From positions 1 through 64,000 of the forward strand of contig CAJXSF010000002.1 in assembly GCA_913061515.1 (NCBI GenBank): a DNA stretch of 64,000 nucleotides. Reading direction: 5' to 3'. A model generated the notes under the pieces. That model worked only from the letters and a program-made list of their open reading frames with translations, had not been told where the DNA came from and made no database searches. Of this stretch, positions 26,922-34,734 are shown piece by piece. The translations under genes were made by a program, and so were the position numbers. The stretch's first letter is position 1, and every line of letters starts with the position of its first letter. Source of the DNA: an uncultured Gammaproteobacteria bacterium (GTDB lineage Bacteria > Pseudomonadota > Gammaproteobacteria > Pseudomonadales > Pseudohongiellaceae).

Positions 26922-28574
26922 TTAGACCTTGGGCTCCGGCTTCACCATCCACTCCCGCCCTTTGAGCATCGCGTTCCAATACACAGGAGGCAATAAATCT
27001 TTTTTCAGCGCCCATGCCATTCGCGTTGCTTGCTGCCCATCCAACAACCAAGCTGGAAAGCTTGGTAGCAATTTCCCCCCATAACCAAACTCGGCCAAGA
27101 CAATTTTACCTTTCTCAACTGTGAGTGGGCAGGAGCCATAACCATCATAAATCGCGACGCCCTTTGTCACACCCATTGCTGACAACAGGTTATGAGCGAC
27201 AATTGGTGCCTGTTTACGAGCCGCAGCCATTGTCTTGGCATTCGGAGCATTCATTACATCCCCCAACGACCAGACATTTTCAAAAGCCTTATGTCGAAGA
27301 GTGCCTTGATCCACATCGACCCAACCTGCAGCGTCCGCTAAAGCACTACTGCGAATAAAGTCAGGGGCTTGCTGCGGCGGGCATACATGCAACATATCAA
27401 ACTCTGTGCTGACTATCTCTTTGTTACCCTCAGCATCACTCTTCTCAAACCAAGCCGTGTGGGCTTCACCATCGACCTTTGTTAAGCGGTGATTGAAGTT
27501 AAGGTGCGCGTTGTATTTTTCAATATACTTCATAAGCGCCGGGACATATTCTTTCACGCCAAAGAGCACACCGCCGGCATTGTAAAATTGAATATCGATC
27601 GCATTAAGGGTGCCATTTCTGTGCCAGTGATCTGCAGACAGGTACATCGCTTTCTGTGGCGCTCCTGCGCATTTAATAGGCATGGGCGGCTGAGTAAACA
27701 CCGCTTTGCCTGATCGCAGGCCTTGCACAAGCTTCCATGTATAGGGGGCAAGATCAAAGCGATAATTGGAGGTCACGCCGTTCTCCCCTAGGGTGTCTAC
27801 TAGGCCCTCTACTCCTTCCCAATTGAGCTTAAGTCCACAGGCCACTACTAAGTGGTCATAGCTAAGCTGACTGCCATCATCTAAGGTCACGCTATTGTTC
27901 TGCGGGTCAAACTCCTGCGCCGCGCACTGAATCCAATGAACCCCTTTGGGAATCAACGGCCCCGTGTCTCGCTCGGTATCAGATGCGTGAAATACGCCGC
28001 CTCCGACCATTGTCCAACCCGGTTGGTAGTAATGTTTCTCAGCTTTATCAACAATGGCAATCTGCAACCCTGGTTGACGCTTTAATAGACTCGCGGCCGT
28101 ACTAATTCCGCCAGAGCCAGCACCGATGATGACTACTTTAAAATGCTGTGATTTGACCGGTTCAGAGGCAGGACTGAGCACACTTTTAAGATCGTAACCT
28201 GCCTGCTCAGCAGTATTAAGCAACTGCTCAACGGCTTGCCCTTGCGCCTTCTGTCCTAGCGCCCACAAGGTAATCGAACGGGTTCCCGTGCGACAGTATG
28301 CCACCATCGGTTTCGGCATTGTGGCCATGGCACTATCAAACTGCTCAACATCAGCCGCTTTAATTCCCCCGGACACAACCGGGATGTAACGGACCTGCAT
28401 GCCGTGACTTTGCGCGGCGGCCTCTATATCTGCATAGGGGACTTGATCCCCAGACTCACCATCGGGGCGGTTGCAAATGATAGATTTCACCCCTTGCTCG
28501 GCCAATATTTCAATATCAGTACCGTTCAATTGCTCCGTGACTGCAAACTCTTCAGTTATCTGCTTAATATTCAT
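26922..28574 (-). CDS. DUF442 sulfurtransferase-like domain fused to type II SQR-like flavoprotein
   Basis: 550 residues in two domains. Residues 1-110 are DUF442/Blh-type, with the loop C94-RTGT-R99-S; this is C-X4-R, closer to rhodanese than to C-X5-R phosphatases. From about 145 a FAD domain follows (VVIIGAGSGGISTAASLL) that tracks human sulfide:quinone oxidoreductase: HYYQPGWTMVGGG, PIKC302AGAPQKAMYL, LADAAGWVDVD, KTMAAARKQ, YDGYGSCPLTV. The first redox Cys (C302) is kept, but the second is replaced: GDV440MNAPNAKT where human SQR has GDC. A Cys at 398 (HVCPPQQAP) is an alternative. Likely oxidises sulfide or passes sulfane sulfur at the membrane. AAAGGAT precedes the ATG. Confidence 0.88.
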   Translation of the reverse strand: MNIKQITEEFAVTEQLNGTDIEILAEQGVKSIICNRPDGESGDQVPYADIEAAAQSHGMQVRYIPVVSGGIKAADVEQFDSAMATMPKPMVAYCRTGTRSITLWALGQKAQGQAVEQLLNTAEQAGYDLKSVLSPASEPVKSQHFKVVIIGAGSGGISTAASLLKRQPGLQIAIVDKAEKHYYQPGWTMVGGGVFHASDTERDTGPLIPKGVHWIQCAAQEFDPQNNSVTLDDGSQLSYDHLVVACGLKLNWEGVEGLVDTLGENGVTSNYRFDLAPYTWKLVQGLRSGKAVFTQPPMPIKCAGAPQKAMYLSADHWHRNGTLNAIDIQFYNAGGVLFGVKEYVPALMKYIEKYNAHLNFNHRLTKVDGEAHTAWFEKSDAEGNKEIVSTEFDMLHVCPPQQAPDFIRSSALADAAGWVDVDQGTLRHKAFENVWSLGDVMNAPNAKTMAAARKQAPIVAHNLLSAMGVTKGVAIYDGYGSCPLTVEKGKIVLAEFGYGGKLLPSFPAWLLDGQQATRMAWALKKDLLPPVYWNAMLKGREWMVKPEPKV

Positions 28575-28618
28575 TGTTATATCCTTTATTTTATCGCTTT
28601 AAGGAGCCTGTCCTCATG

Positions 28619-28642
28619 GTGAAGCTCCAATCGAAGCTTCAC
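28619..28642 (-). repeat. Perfect inverted repeat inside the sulfur operon
   Basis: GTGAAGCT (28619-28626) and AGCTTCAC (28635-28642) form an 8-bp stem with an 8-base loop at the stop codon of the dioxygenase gene. Without a T-run it is more likely an mRNA-stability or attenuation element than a full terminator. Confidence 0.5.
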
Positions 28643-29535
28643 AATATATTGAGAGGAACCTTCAAAAATACTTTGCCATCAGCCTCTGCAGGAGGAAGAT
28701 GCCCTGCCCGCATATTCACTTGTAGTGAAGGCAGAATCAGACGTGGCATATCCAATGTTTTATCACGAGCTTCACGCATTTGGACAAACTGGTCTTCACT
28801 AATGCCTTCATGAACGTGGATATTATGTTGACGCTCTTCAGCAACGCTCGTCACCCAGCTGAGCTCTCGATTATCTGGATAATCGTGGCACATAAACAAA
28901 CGGGTTTCATCAGGCAAAGACAACACTTTCTGTATGGAACGGTACAACACCCGCGCATCCCCGCCAGGGAAGTCGGCTCTTGCCGACCCTCCCTCAGGCA
29001 TGAAGATAGTATCGCCTACAAATGCTGCGTCTCCTATGACATGTGTCATACATGCAGGAGTATGTCCTGGAGTATGCATCGCATGAGCTGTCATTCCACC
29101 AATTTGGTAGCTGTCCCCGTCCTGAAATAGCCGATCGAATTGCGAGCCATCGCGTTGGAACTCAGTCCCTGCATTAAATACTTTCCCAAACGTTTCTTGG
29201 ACAATATTGATGTTTGCTCCAATTCCTAGGGAGCCACCAAGGGCCTCTTGCAAGTATGGAGCTGCAGAAAGGTGGTCTGCGTGTACGTGAGTCTCGATGA
29301 TCCACTGCACCTCCAAACCTCTGTTTTTAACATAAGCGATGATTTGATCAGCACCGCTCAAATCTGTGCGGCCAGAGGCGTAATCGAGGTCCATCACAGA
29401 ATCAACGATCGCGCAGGCATTCGAATTCGGATCCTTCACGACATAACTAAAAGTATTTGTTGGCGCATCGAAAAATTGCTGTACCTCGGGTTTCACATTC
29501 ATCTGTGCAGTAAAGCCTAGTTCAACTTTATTCAT
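28639..29535 (-). CDS. Persulfide dioxygenase-like metallo-beta-lactamase-fold enzyme
   Basis: 298 residues. MBL-fold iron-binding motif H83-V-H85-A-D87-H88 in ETHVHADHLSAAPYL, then HTPGHTPACMTHV, FVGDTIFMPEGG and MCHDYPDN. This set, without zinc beta-lactamase features, is that of ETHE1/PDO/Blh sulfur dioxygenases, which oxidise glutathione persulfide to sulfite. First gene of the operon; a sigma-54 promoter lies 50 bases upstream and AAGGAGAG nine bases before the ATG. A GTG one codon earlier (29538) is equally possible. Co-transcription with SQR completes a sulfide-to-sulfite route. Confidence 0.9.
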   Translation of the reverse strand: MNKVELGFTAQMNVKPEVQQFFDAPTNTFSYVVKDPNSNACAIVDSVMDLDYASGRTDLSGADQIIAYVKNRGLEVQWIIETHVHADHLSAAPYLQEALGGSLGIGANINIVQETFGKVFNAGTEFQRDGSQFDRLFQDGDSYQIGGMTAHAMHTPGHTPACMTHVIGDAAFVGDTIFMPEGGSARADFPGGDARVLYRSIQKVLSLPDETRLFMCHDYPDNRELSWVTSVAEERQHNIHVHEGISEDQFVQMREARDKTLDMPRLILPSLQVNMRAGHLPPAEADGKVFLKVPLNIL

Positions 29536-29585
29536 CACTTAGCTCTCCTTAAAAATTTTATAAATGGCGCTATTACTTAGAGTGT

Positions 29586-29601
29586 AGCAATTCGCAGGCC
29601 A
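29586..29601 (-). promoter_or_regulatory. Sigma-54 promoter of the sulfur-oxidation operon
   Basis: On the minus strand TGGCCTGCGAATTGCT gives GG and GC in exact 12-base register (-24/-12). Predicted start about 29575, some 37-40 bases before the dioxygenase start. A FisR-like sigma-54 activator is encoded divergently next to it, which supports the call. A bidirectional regulatory region of 212 bases separates the two genes; no clear dyad enhancer was identified. Confidence 0.82.
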
Positions 29602-29747
29602 AGCTTGCACGGCAAACCAAAAAATCCATTATCCTATTGATATTATTACACTTTTAACGAAATACCCAAAAATAAAACACTCTCGAAGCTAGCCAAACCT
29701 CTAATTTAAAGACATAATTGGCAATCACCGCAGACAAGAATGACAAT

Positions 29748-31043
29748 ATGCAAATAATCGCCTCCGATCTTCGCAACCCCGTATCCGCCGGTATTCTTGA
29801 TGGCTTTGATTACCCTGCCATTTTAGTCAGCAGCAGCTATCAAATTCTTGCAGCCAACGACCAATATACTCGCTCCTTTGGCAAAATCACCCCTGGCGAC
29901 TCAGCCTATTGCTATAAGGTTTCGCACGACTATGACCGCCCCTGTGATCAAGCTGGCGAGTCTTGCCCATTAGCCGCCTGCAAAAAAACTGGCCACCGTG
30001 AGAAAGTATTGCACATACACAACACCCCAAGGGGACGCGAGCACGTCGATGTTGAAATGCTGCCGATCTTCGACCAAGAAGGCACGCTAGTCTATTTCGT
30101 TGAACTACTGAAACCAGTTACGCACGCGAGCGCTCAGGCGAGCAAAGAATTGATGGTGGGCACGAGCCCGCAATTTAATCGCCTGCTCGAATTAATCAAT
30201 CGCGTAGCCCCCAGCGATGCCTCCGTGCTGCTTTTGGGGGAATCAGGCACGGGCAAAGAACTCGCGGCGAAAGCGATTCATCAATCTAGCCCACGCAAAG
30301 AAAAACCATTTGTCACGGTAGAGTGCGCCGGATTAACGGAAACGCTTTTCGAAAGCGAGTTATTTGGTCATACCAAAGGCGCGTTCACCGGTGCAACTTA
30401 TAGCAAACAAGGTCTAGTAGATGCAGCCAATGGCGGCACATTATTCCTCGATGAGATTGGTGATATCGCTTTATCACAGCAGGTTAAACTTTTACGCCTC
30501 ATCGAAACAGGCACCTATCGCGCCGTTGGCAGTATCGAGCCAAAAAGCACAGACTTTAGGCTAGTTTGTGCTACTCATATGAATCTTTGGGAAATGGTAG
30601 AGCGCGGCGAGTTCCGCGAAGACCTTTATTATCGAATCAATGTGTTCCCAATTCATTTACCTGCCTTACGGGAACGCAGTGCGGACATTCCACTGCTTGC
30701 TCGCTCTATTCTTAGCAAGCTGCACGAGCATACTCACTATACCCTCGACAAACACGCTGAAGAGTGCCTTATGCAATATACTTTCAATGGCAATATTCGG
30801 GAACTTCGCAACATTTTGGAACGGGCTGTACTGCTATCCAATACCACAGTGATCAGTGCTAAATTAATTGACGACAGCATGTCCAGTGATATCAAACGCA
30901 GCCCCCACCCTCAAGATCTACAAACTCTTGAGCGCACCCATTTACAAAAATTGCTCCAGCAATTTGACGGCGACAAAGAGAAAGTGGCTTCGGAGCTAGG
31001 GATCTCTGTCAGAACGCTTTATCGCAAACTGCAGGCAGATTAA
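29748..31043 (+). CDS. FisR-like sigma-54 activator sensing sulfane sulfur
   Basis: About 431 residues. N-terminal PAS-like sensor with cysteines at C55, C66 and C73 (counting from the ATG at 29748) in [16 protein letters not shown] and [10 protein letters not shown]. Their 11- and 7-residue spacing equals that of the three sensing cysteines of Cupriavidus FisR. Then an AAA+ domain with [14 protein letters not shown] and LFLDEIGD, and a Fis HTH at the end ([18 protein letters not shown]). FisR senses persulfide and turns on sqr-pdo operons. A TTG at 29718 is in frame, but the ATG at 29748 gives cysteine numbers close to FisR. It is divergent from the operon it probably controls. Confidence 0.9.
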   Translation: MQIIASDLRNPVSAGILDGFDYPAILVSSSYQILAANDQYTRSFGKITPGDSAYCYKVSHDYDRPCDQAGESCPLAACKKTGHREKVLHIHNTPRGREHVDVEMLPIFDQEGTLVYFVELLKPVTHASAQASKELMVGTSPQFNRLLELINRVAPSDASVLLLGESGTGKELAAKAIHQSSPRKEKPFVTVECAGLTETLFESELFGHTKGAFTGATYSKQGLVDAANGGTLFLDEIGDIALSQQVKLLRLIETGTYRAVGSIEPKSTDFRLVCATHMNLWEMVERGEFREDLYYRINVFPIHLPALRERSADIPLLARSILSKLHEHTHYTLDKHAEECLMQYTFNGNIRELRNILERAVLLSNTTVISAKLIDDSMSSDIKRSPHPQDLQTLERTHLQKLLQQFDGDKEKVASELGISVRTLYRKLQAD

Positions 31044-31123
31044 CAAAGGAGATAATTAATGGTTTAAGAGGCTCAATATCAACGAGCTCTTTAATTTCAA
31101 TACCTTAGTGATAAAAATAGATG

Positions 31124-31151
31124 TTGACTTGGCTTGGATTGCCCGTATACT
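31124..31151 (+). promoter_or_regulatory. Sigma-70 promoter with long leader for the cold-shock gene
   Basis: TTGACT (31124-31129), a 16-base spacer and TATACT (31146-31151) form a good promoter. It leaves a leader of about 180 bases before the csp start, as is usual for cold-shock genes whose long 5' UTR folds with temperature. The leader has no gene with a ribosome site. Confidence 0.7.
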
Positions 31152-31341
31152 GCACATCAGCCTGAATACCGGCTATATTTATGTATTGCACTTCGAAGAC
31201 CCGCCGTTAAGTACTCGTTCTGTATCTCATATTTTATATTCGAATTCTAATGCTACCGACTCATGCGTAGGCAAAGTACTTCCGTACCTGTCATTGCGAG
31301 AGTCAAACACTTAAATACTATTTGATATACAGGATGACAAC

Positions 31342-31551
31342 ATGTCTAACACAGTAACTGGCCAAGTTAAATTTTTCAACGAATCAAAAGGTTTCGGCTT
31401 TATTTCTCAGAGCAATGGCCCTGACGTATTTGTACACTACAGTGCAATCCAGGACAGCGGCTTCAAAACTTTGGCTGAAGGCCAGCAAGTTCAGTTCACA
31501 GTAACTCAAGGTCAGAAAGGCCCACAGGCTGAGAACGTTGTTGCATGCTAA
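31342..31551 (+). CDS. CspA-family cold-shock protein
   Basis: 69 residues, a single OB-fold cold-shock domain. RNP1 is KGFGFISQ and RNP2 is VFVHYSAI, both intact. Binds single-stranded RNA and DNA and opens RNA structures. ATG at 31342 has AGGATGA upstream. It is transcribed alone: a sigma-70 promoter lies about 195 bases upstream and a strong terminator follows. Which of several CspA paralogues it is cannot be told. Confidence 0.96.
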   Translation: MSNTVTGQVKFFNESKGFGFISQSNGPDVFVHYSAIQDSGFKTLAEGQQVQFTVTQGQKGPQAENVVAC

Positions 31552-31594
31552 TTGCTCTTAACGCTTTTTAGAGCGTTATAGCGAATTGCGAGAA

Positions 31595-31634
31595 AAGGGT
31601 GGTGTCACTAACGGGTGGCGCCGCCCTTTTTTTT
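31595..31634 (+). terminator. Intrinsic terminator after the cold-shock gene
   Basis: AAGGGTGGTGTC (31595-31606) pairs with GGCGCCGCCCTT (31617-31628), using three G-U pairs, and eight T follow (31627-31634). Confidence 0.9.
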
Positions 31635-31682
31635 GCATAGATTTTTCCAAAGACTGCCCCATTCGGCAGTTTACTATCCTCA

Positions 31683-31716
31683 ATGTCATCAGACTGTCAT
31701 AGCGTTTTTTTACACT
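31683..31716 (+). promoter_or_regulatory. Pho box and -10 element for the phytase gene
   Basis: ATGTCAT (31683-31689), four bases, then CTGTCAT (31694-31700) match the two 7-bp direct repeats of a PhoB site with the correct 11-base period. A -10-like TACACT lies at 31711-31716, ten bases after the second repeat, the usual place when the Pho box replaces the -35. The gene downstream encodes a phytase, which makes phosphate control sensible. Confidence 0.8.
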
Positions 31717-31782
31717 TACCTACTTTTGCATCGAGCAATGATCCCATTGCCGCTTTATATGTATTTGTAGGAGCGTAAGCCC

Positions 31783-33711
31783 ATGACAACTCCCCAAACT
31801 CGTTCTCTAAGCACTGCCATCTTGCTAGGCCTTTCCGCGCTCATGTTATCGAGTTTCAGCGCCTGCGCAAACGAATTTAAACTTAGTCAAATTAACGCTT
31901 CTGGTGAGCACTTACTACCACTTGATGCTAACGCTAGCCAATGGTTGAGCGTTGGGGAGCGAAGCGGAATTCGGCTACTCGATGCACAACAGCAAACGCT
32001 AGATGCGTGGCAGCGAAACGCTGAATATCTCGATTCACGCTCTATCAATGTGAGTGGAGTACAAAAGCGACTATTCTCCAGTTTCGATAGCAGCTCCAAT
32101 CAAGTGCTACTGTACTCCCTCGACGAAGGTGCCAAGATCTCCCAAGAGTTCATAAGCCAACAGATCCCTTATCCAGTCGAAGGACTTTGTCTCTACAAAG
32201 ATAGCCATGAGCTCATGCATTTGTTTGTCATTAGCGAAATGTTTCAAATTCATCAGTACCTAATCAAAAATGAACCAAGCGACCAATGGCAGCTTCAGCC
32301 ACTGCGCACATTGCCTATTGGTCCTGAAACAGAATTTTGCGCAGTAGATGATCTCTCCGCCACGATATTTGTTAGTGAAGCAGAACAAACACTATGGGCG
32401 TTTCCGGCTGACCCGGAAGCTGAAATTGCCCGCACGCTTGTAGATATTGCCTCCCCTTTTGGGGGGTTGGCATCCGGACCACTTGGCTTAAGCACCACAG
32501 AGGGAATACTGAATGTCCTGAGCGGCGATGGACCACTTTTGCATCGCTACACAATAGATGGGGAAGAAGAAAAGTACGAACCGCTTCCCTCAACAACATT
32601 GGAAACACAGTCGATAGAGTCAGCCGAATCGCTCTCCAGTATCGTTCACAATGGCAAAGTAGTGCATAGTGTATTCGACGAAGAGCGCAACTTGGTGACG
32701 CTCCTCGAAAACAATATCGCAAGCAATTCAGTTGCACAGACAAAGTTACCCGAAGTCAAAGCGCAAGCAGAAACAGCTCCCATGCCACAATATGGTGACG
32801 CTGCTGATGACCCAGCACTTTGGGTGCACCCTACCGAAGCCAGTCACAGCCTTGTCGTCGGGACCAATAAGCGCCAAGGCTTATTCATTTACAACCTCGA
32901 CGGAGAAAAGGTGCAGCAGCTAGACATTGGACGTCTAAACAATGTCGACATTCGTTATGGGATGAACATCAATGGAAACATTGTCGATATTGCTGTCGCA
33001 TCCAATAGAGATTTAAATGCATTATCGGTCTTTAGCATCGATCGGCAATCTCGCCTATTTGAGTTAGTTGCCACAATTAGCACTCCATTGCAGGATATCT
33101 ATGGGTTATGCATGTATCAAGACAGCAACGGCTTGATGTATACGTTTGCAAATGATTCAAATGGCACTTTTCTTCAATACGCATTAAGCGCAGATGGCAG
33201 CAGCGTCACCGGCGAGCTTGTTCGCGAGTTCAAAGTCGCGACGCAACCCGAAGGCTGTGTCGCGGACGATCAGCTTGGCCAACTCTTCATTGGCGAAGAA
33301 GACGTCGGTATTTGGACCTTAGGTGCTGGGGCGCAAGACTCTACTTCACTACACTCAGTTGCCACGGTTGGTGGACTATTACATGACGACGTTGAAGGGC
33401 TAGCCCTTTATAGAAAGAACGGACGCAGCGTGCTGCTTGCCTCTAGCCAGGGCAACGATAGCTATGTGCTATTTGCAACGACTCCCCCCTACCAAGCGCT
33501 TGGAGCCTTCCGTATCGGCTTGAATGCTGAAGCCGGTATTGATGGCGCCTCAGAAACAGATGGCTTAGAAGTCAGCAGTGTCAACCTCGGCGGCCCTTTC
33601 AGTGAAGGTATCCTGATCGTGCAAGACGGCCGCAATGTGCTGCCGGCACAGGAACAAAATTTTAAGCTTGTCCCATGGCGGGACATCCAGTTGCTCTTCC
33701 CCGAAATGTAG
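31783..33711 (+). CDS. Dual-domain beta-propeller phytase
   Basis: 642 residues. Exported: an N-terminal signal (TAILLGLSALMLSSFSACA), cleaved after ACA or lipidated at the Cys, although Phe at -3 is unusual for a lipobox. The C-terminal half is a standard beta-propeller phytase, releasing phosphate from phytate with Ca2+: DAADDPALWVHPTEA, TNKRQGLFIYNLDG, YGLCMYQD, QPEGCVADDQLGQLFIGEED and DVEGLALY. The N-terminal half repeats the pattern more loosely (YPVEGLCLYKDS, GPETEFCAVDDLSATIFVSE) and is probably a non-catalytic second propeller, as in other marine dual-domain phytases. AGGAG precedes the ATG. A Pho box lies 83 bases upstream; a terminator follows directly. Confidence 0.9.
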   Translation: MTTPQTRSLSTAILLGLSALMLSSFSACANEFKLSQINASGEHLLPLDANASQWLSVGERSGIRLLDAQQQTLDAWQRNAEYLDSRSINVSGVQKRLFSSFDSSSNQVLLYSLDEGAKISQEFISQQIPYPVEGLCLYKDSHELMHLFVISEMFQIHQYLIKNEPSDQWQLQPLRTLPIGPETEFCAVDDLSATIFVSEAEQTLWAFPADPEAEIARTLVDIASPFGGLASGPLGLSTTEGILNVLSGDGPLLHRYTIDGEEEKYEPLPSTTLETQSIESAESLSSIVHNGKVVHSVFDEERNLVTLLENNIASNSVAQTKLPEVKAQAETAPMPQYGDAADDPALWVHPTEASHSLVVGTNKRQGLFIYNLDGEKVQQLDIGRLNNVDIRYGMNINGNIVDIAVASNRDLNALSVFSIDRQSRLFELVATISTPLQDIYGLCMYQDSNGLMYTFANDSNGTFLQYALSADGSSVTGELVREFKVATQPEGCVADDQLGQLFIGEEDVGIWTLGAGAQDSTSLHSVATVGGLLHDDVEGLALYRKNGRSVLLASSQGNDSYVLFATTPPYQALGAFRIGLNAEAGIDGASETDGLEVSSVNLGGPFSEGILIVQDGRNVLPAQEQNFKLVPWRDIQLLFPEM

Positions 33712-33715
33712 ACAT

Positions 33716-33754
33716 AAAAAAAGCCCCGCAGACTTAGTCTGCGGGGCTTTTTTT
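33716..33754. terminator. Strong bidirectional terminator
   Basis: AGCCCCGCAGAC (33722-33733), loop TTA, and GTCTGCGGGGCT (33737-33748) give a perfect 12-bp stem with A and T runs on the two sides. It serves the phytase and the convergent gene ending at 33771. Confidence 0.96.
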
Positions 33755-33770
33755 AGTTCATGCATTTGCG

Positions 33771-34730
33771 TTACGGCAATACATTCACTGTAACGTATTC
33801 ATCGTGATACAAACCACCATCGTCTGCACGCGCCCACAACACATATGTGCCTGGCTTATCGAAGGTTACGTTTACATCAATCATACCGTCTTCTGGTATT
33901 ACCGGAGGAGTCCAGTGAGCTCCCCAAGGGGAGTTTGCAGAAGTACGAGTGTCTTCCCAAGGCTTAGACTGGGGTGGATCAAATGTGACATTGCCTTCGC
34001 CACGGTAGACATTCCAAGACAGGAATAGCCCATTGATCTTACCAACAGTGATCTGCACAGGAGGACGCAGTAAACGAGACTTTGCTGCTGTTCCGTTGCC
34101 TGCAAATGGCGCAAGGCTGCGAGGCTGAGGCAGACCGTCATCTTCTACTTTCGCCGTTAAAGTTAATGGCTCACCAACGCGCACTGTACGAATAACTTCA
34201 CCACCAACGCGATCACCCTGGACTTCAACTGTCGGTGGGATATTTGCGCGTGATTCAGGACTACTAGTACCCGCACCTAGCGAACCAGTTTCTGATGCGA
34301 TAACAACGTTGTCTACCACATAGTCACGAGCCAAAGTGCCATAAGCCACTTTAGTCACCCCGTTAACTGTCAGTGACCATTGCAGCTCTTTATCACCCCA
34401 GTCCGCAGGGACTGGGACTTCAAAAGTAAAACGGTTACGTTTTGGTAAGAAATGCGTAGGTTGACCGCGATCTTCTGCTCCAGGGCTGAAAAAGTTGTTT
34501 TCGCCAACTGGCACATCGGGCTCTTCTACCCAGTTCTCATTGTGATAACCGAACATCATTACATAACTGCCGTCATCAAGCTGGCGCCAACCTTCATAAG
34601 CAGGCTCAACGTGCTGCCCCTTATTATAGTTAGCAGAAGCAGCGCTAGCTGCTCCTGCCACTAAGCTCAATACAACAAACAGTGTGGCAACTACTGCTTG
34701 ACGTTGCCGAGTCAAACTAAACAAACCCAT
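33771..34730 (-). CDS. Secreted protein of unknown function, partner of the cytochrome/monooxygenase-like gene
   Basis: About 319 residues from the ATG at 34730 (MGLFSLTRQRQAVVATLFVV), which has AAGGGG upstream. Its signal peptide ends near AGAASAASA. The mature protein is beta-rich, with FTFEVPVPADWGDKELQWSL in the middle and, at the end, a PKD/Ig-like pattern, PGTYVLWARADDGGLYHDEY. The family is not recognised. It starts four bases after the stop of the upstream gene, so the two are co-translated and probably act together in the periplasm. An open frame extends twelve codons upstream into that gene but is unlikely to be used. Confidence 0.7.
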   Translation of the reverse strand: MGLFSLTRQRQAVVATLFVVLSLVAGAASAASANYNKGQHVEPAYEGWRQLDDGSYVMMFGYHNENWVEEPDVPVGENNFFSPGAEDRGQPTHFLPKRNRFTFEVPVPADWGDKELQWSLTVNGVTKVAYGTLARDYVVDNVVIASETGSLGAGTSSPESRANIPPTVEVQGDRVGGEVIRTVRVGEPLTLTAKVEDDGLPQPRSLAPFAGNGTAAKSRLLRPPVQITVGKINGLFLSWNVYRGEGNVTFDPPQSKPWEDTRTSANSPWGAHWTPPVIPEDGMIDVNVTFDKPGTYVLWARADDGGLYHDEYVTVNVLP

Positions 34731-34734
34731 CTGA

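Noticed and set aside
31108-31314. 68-codon open frame before the cold-shock gene
   Set aside because: It overlaps the predicted promoter and leader, lacks a ribosome site and looks like chance coding in a long 5' UTR.
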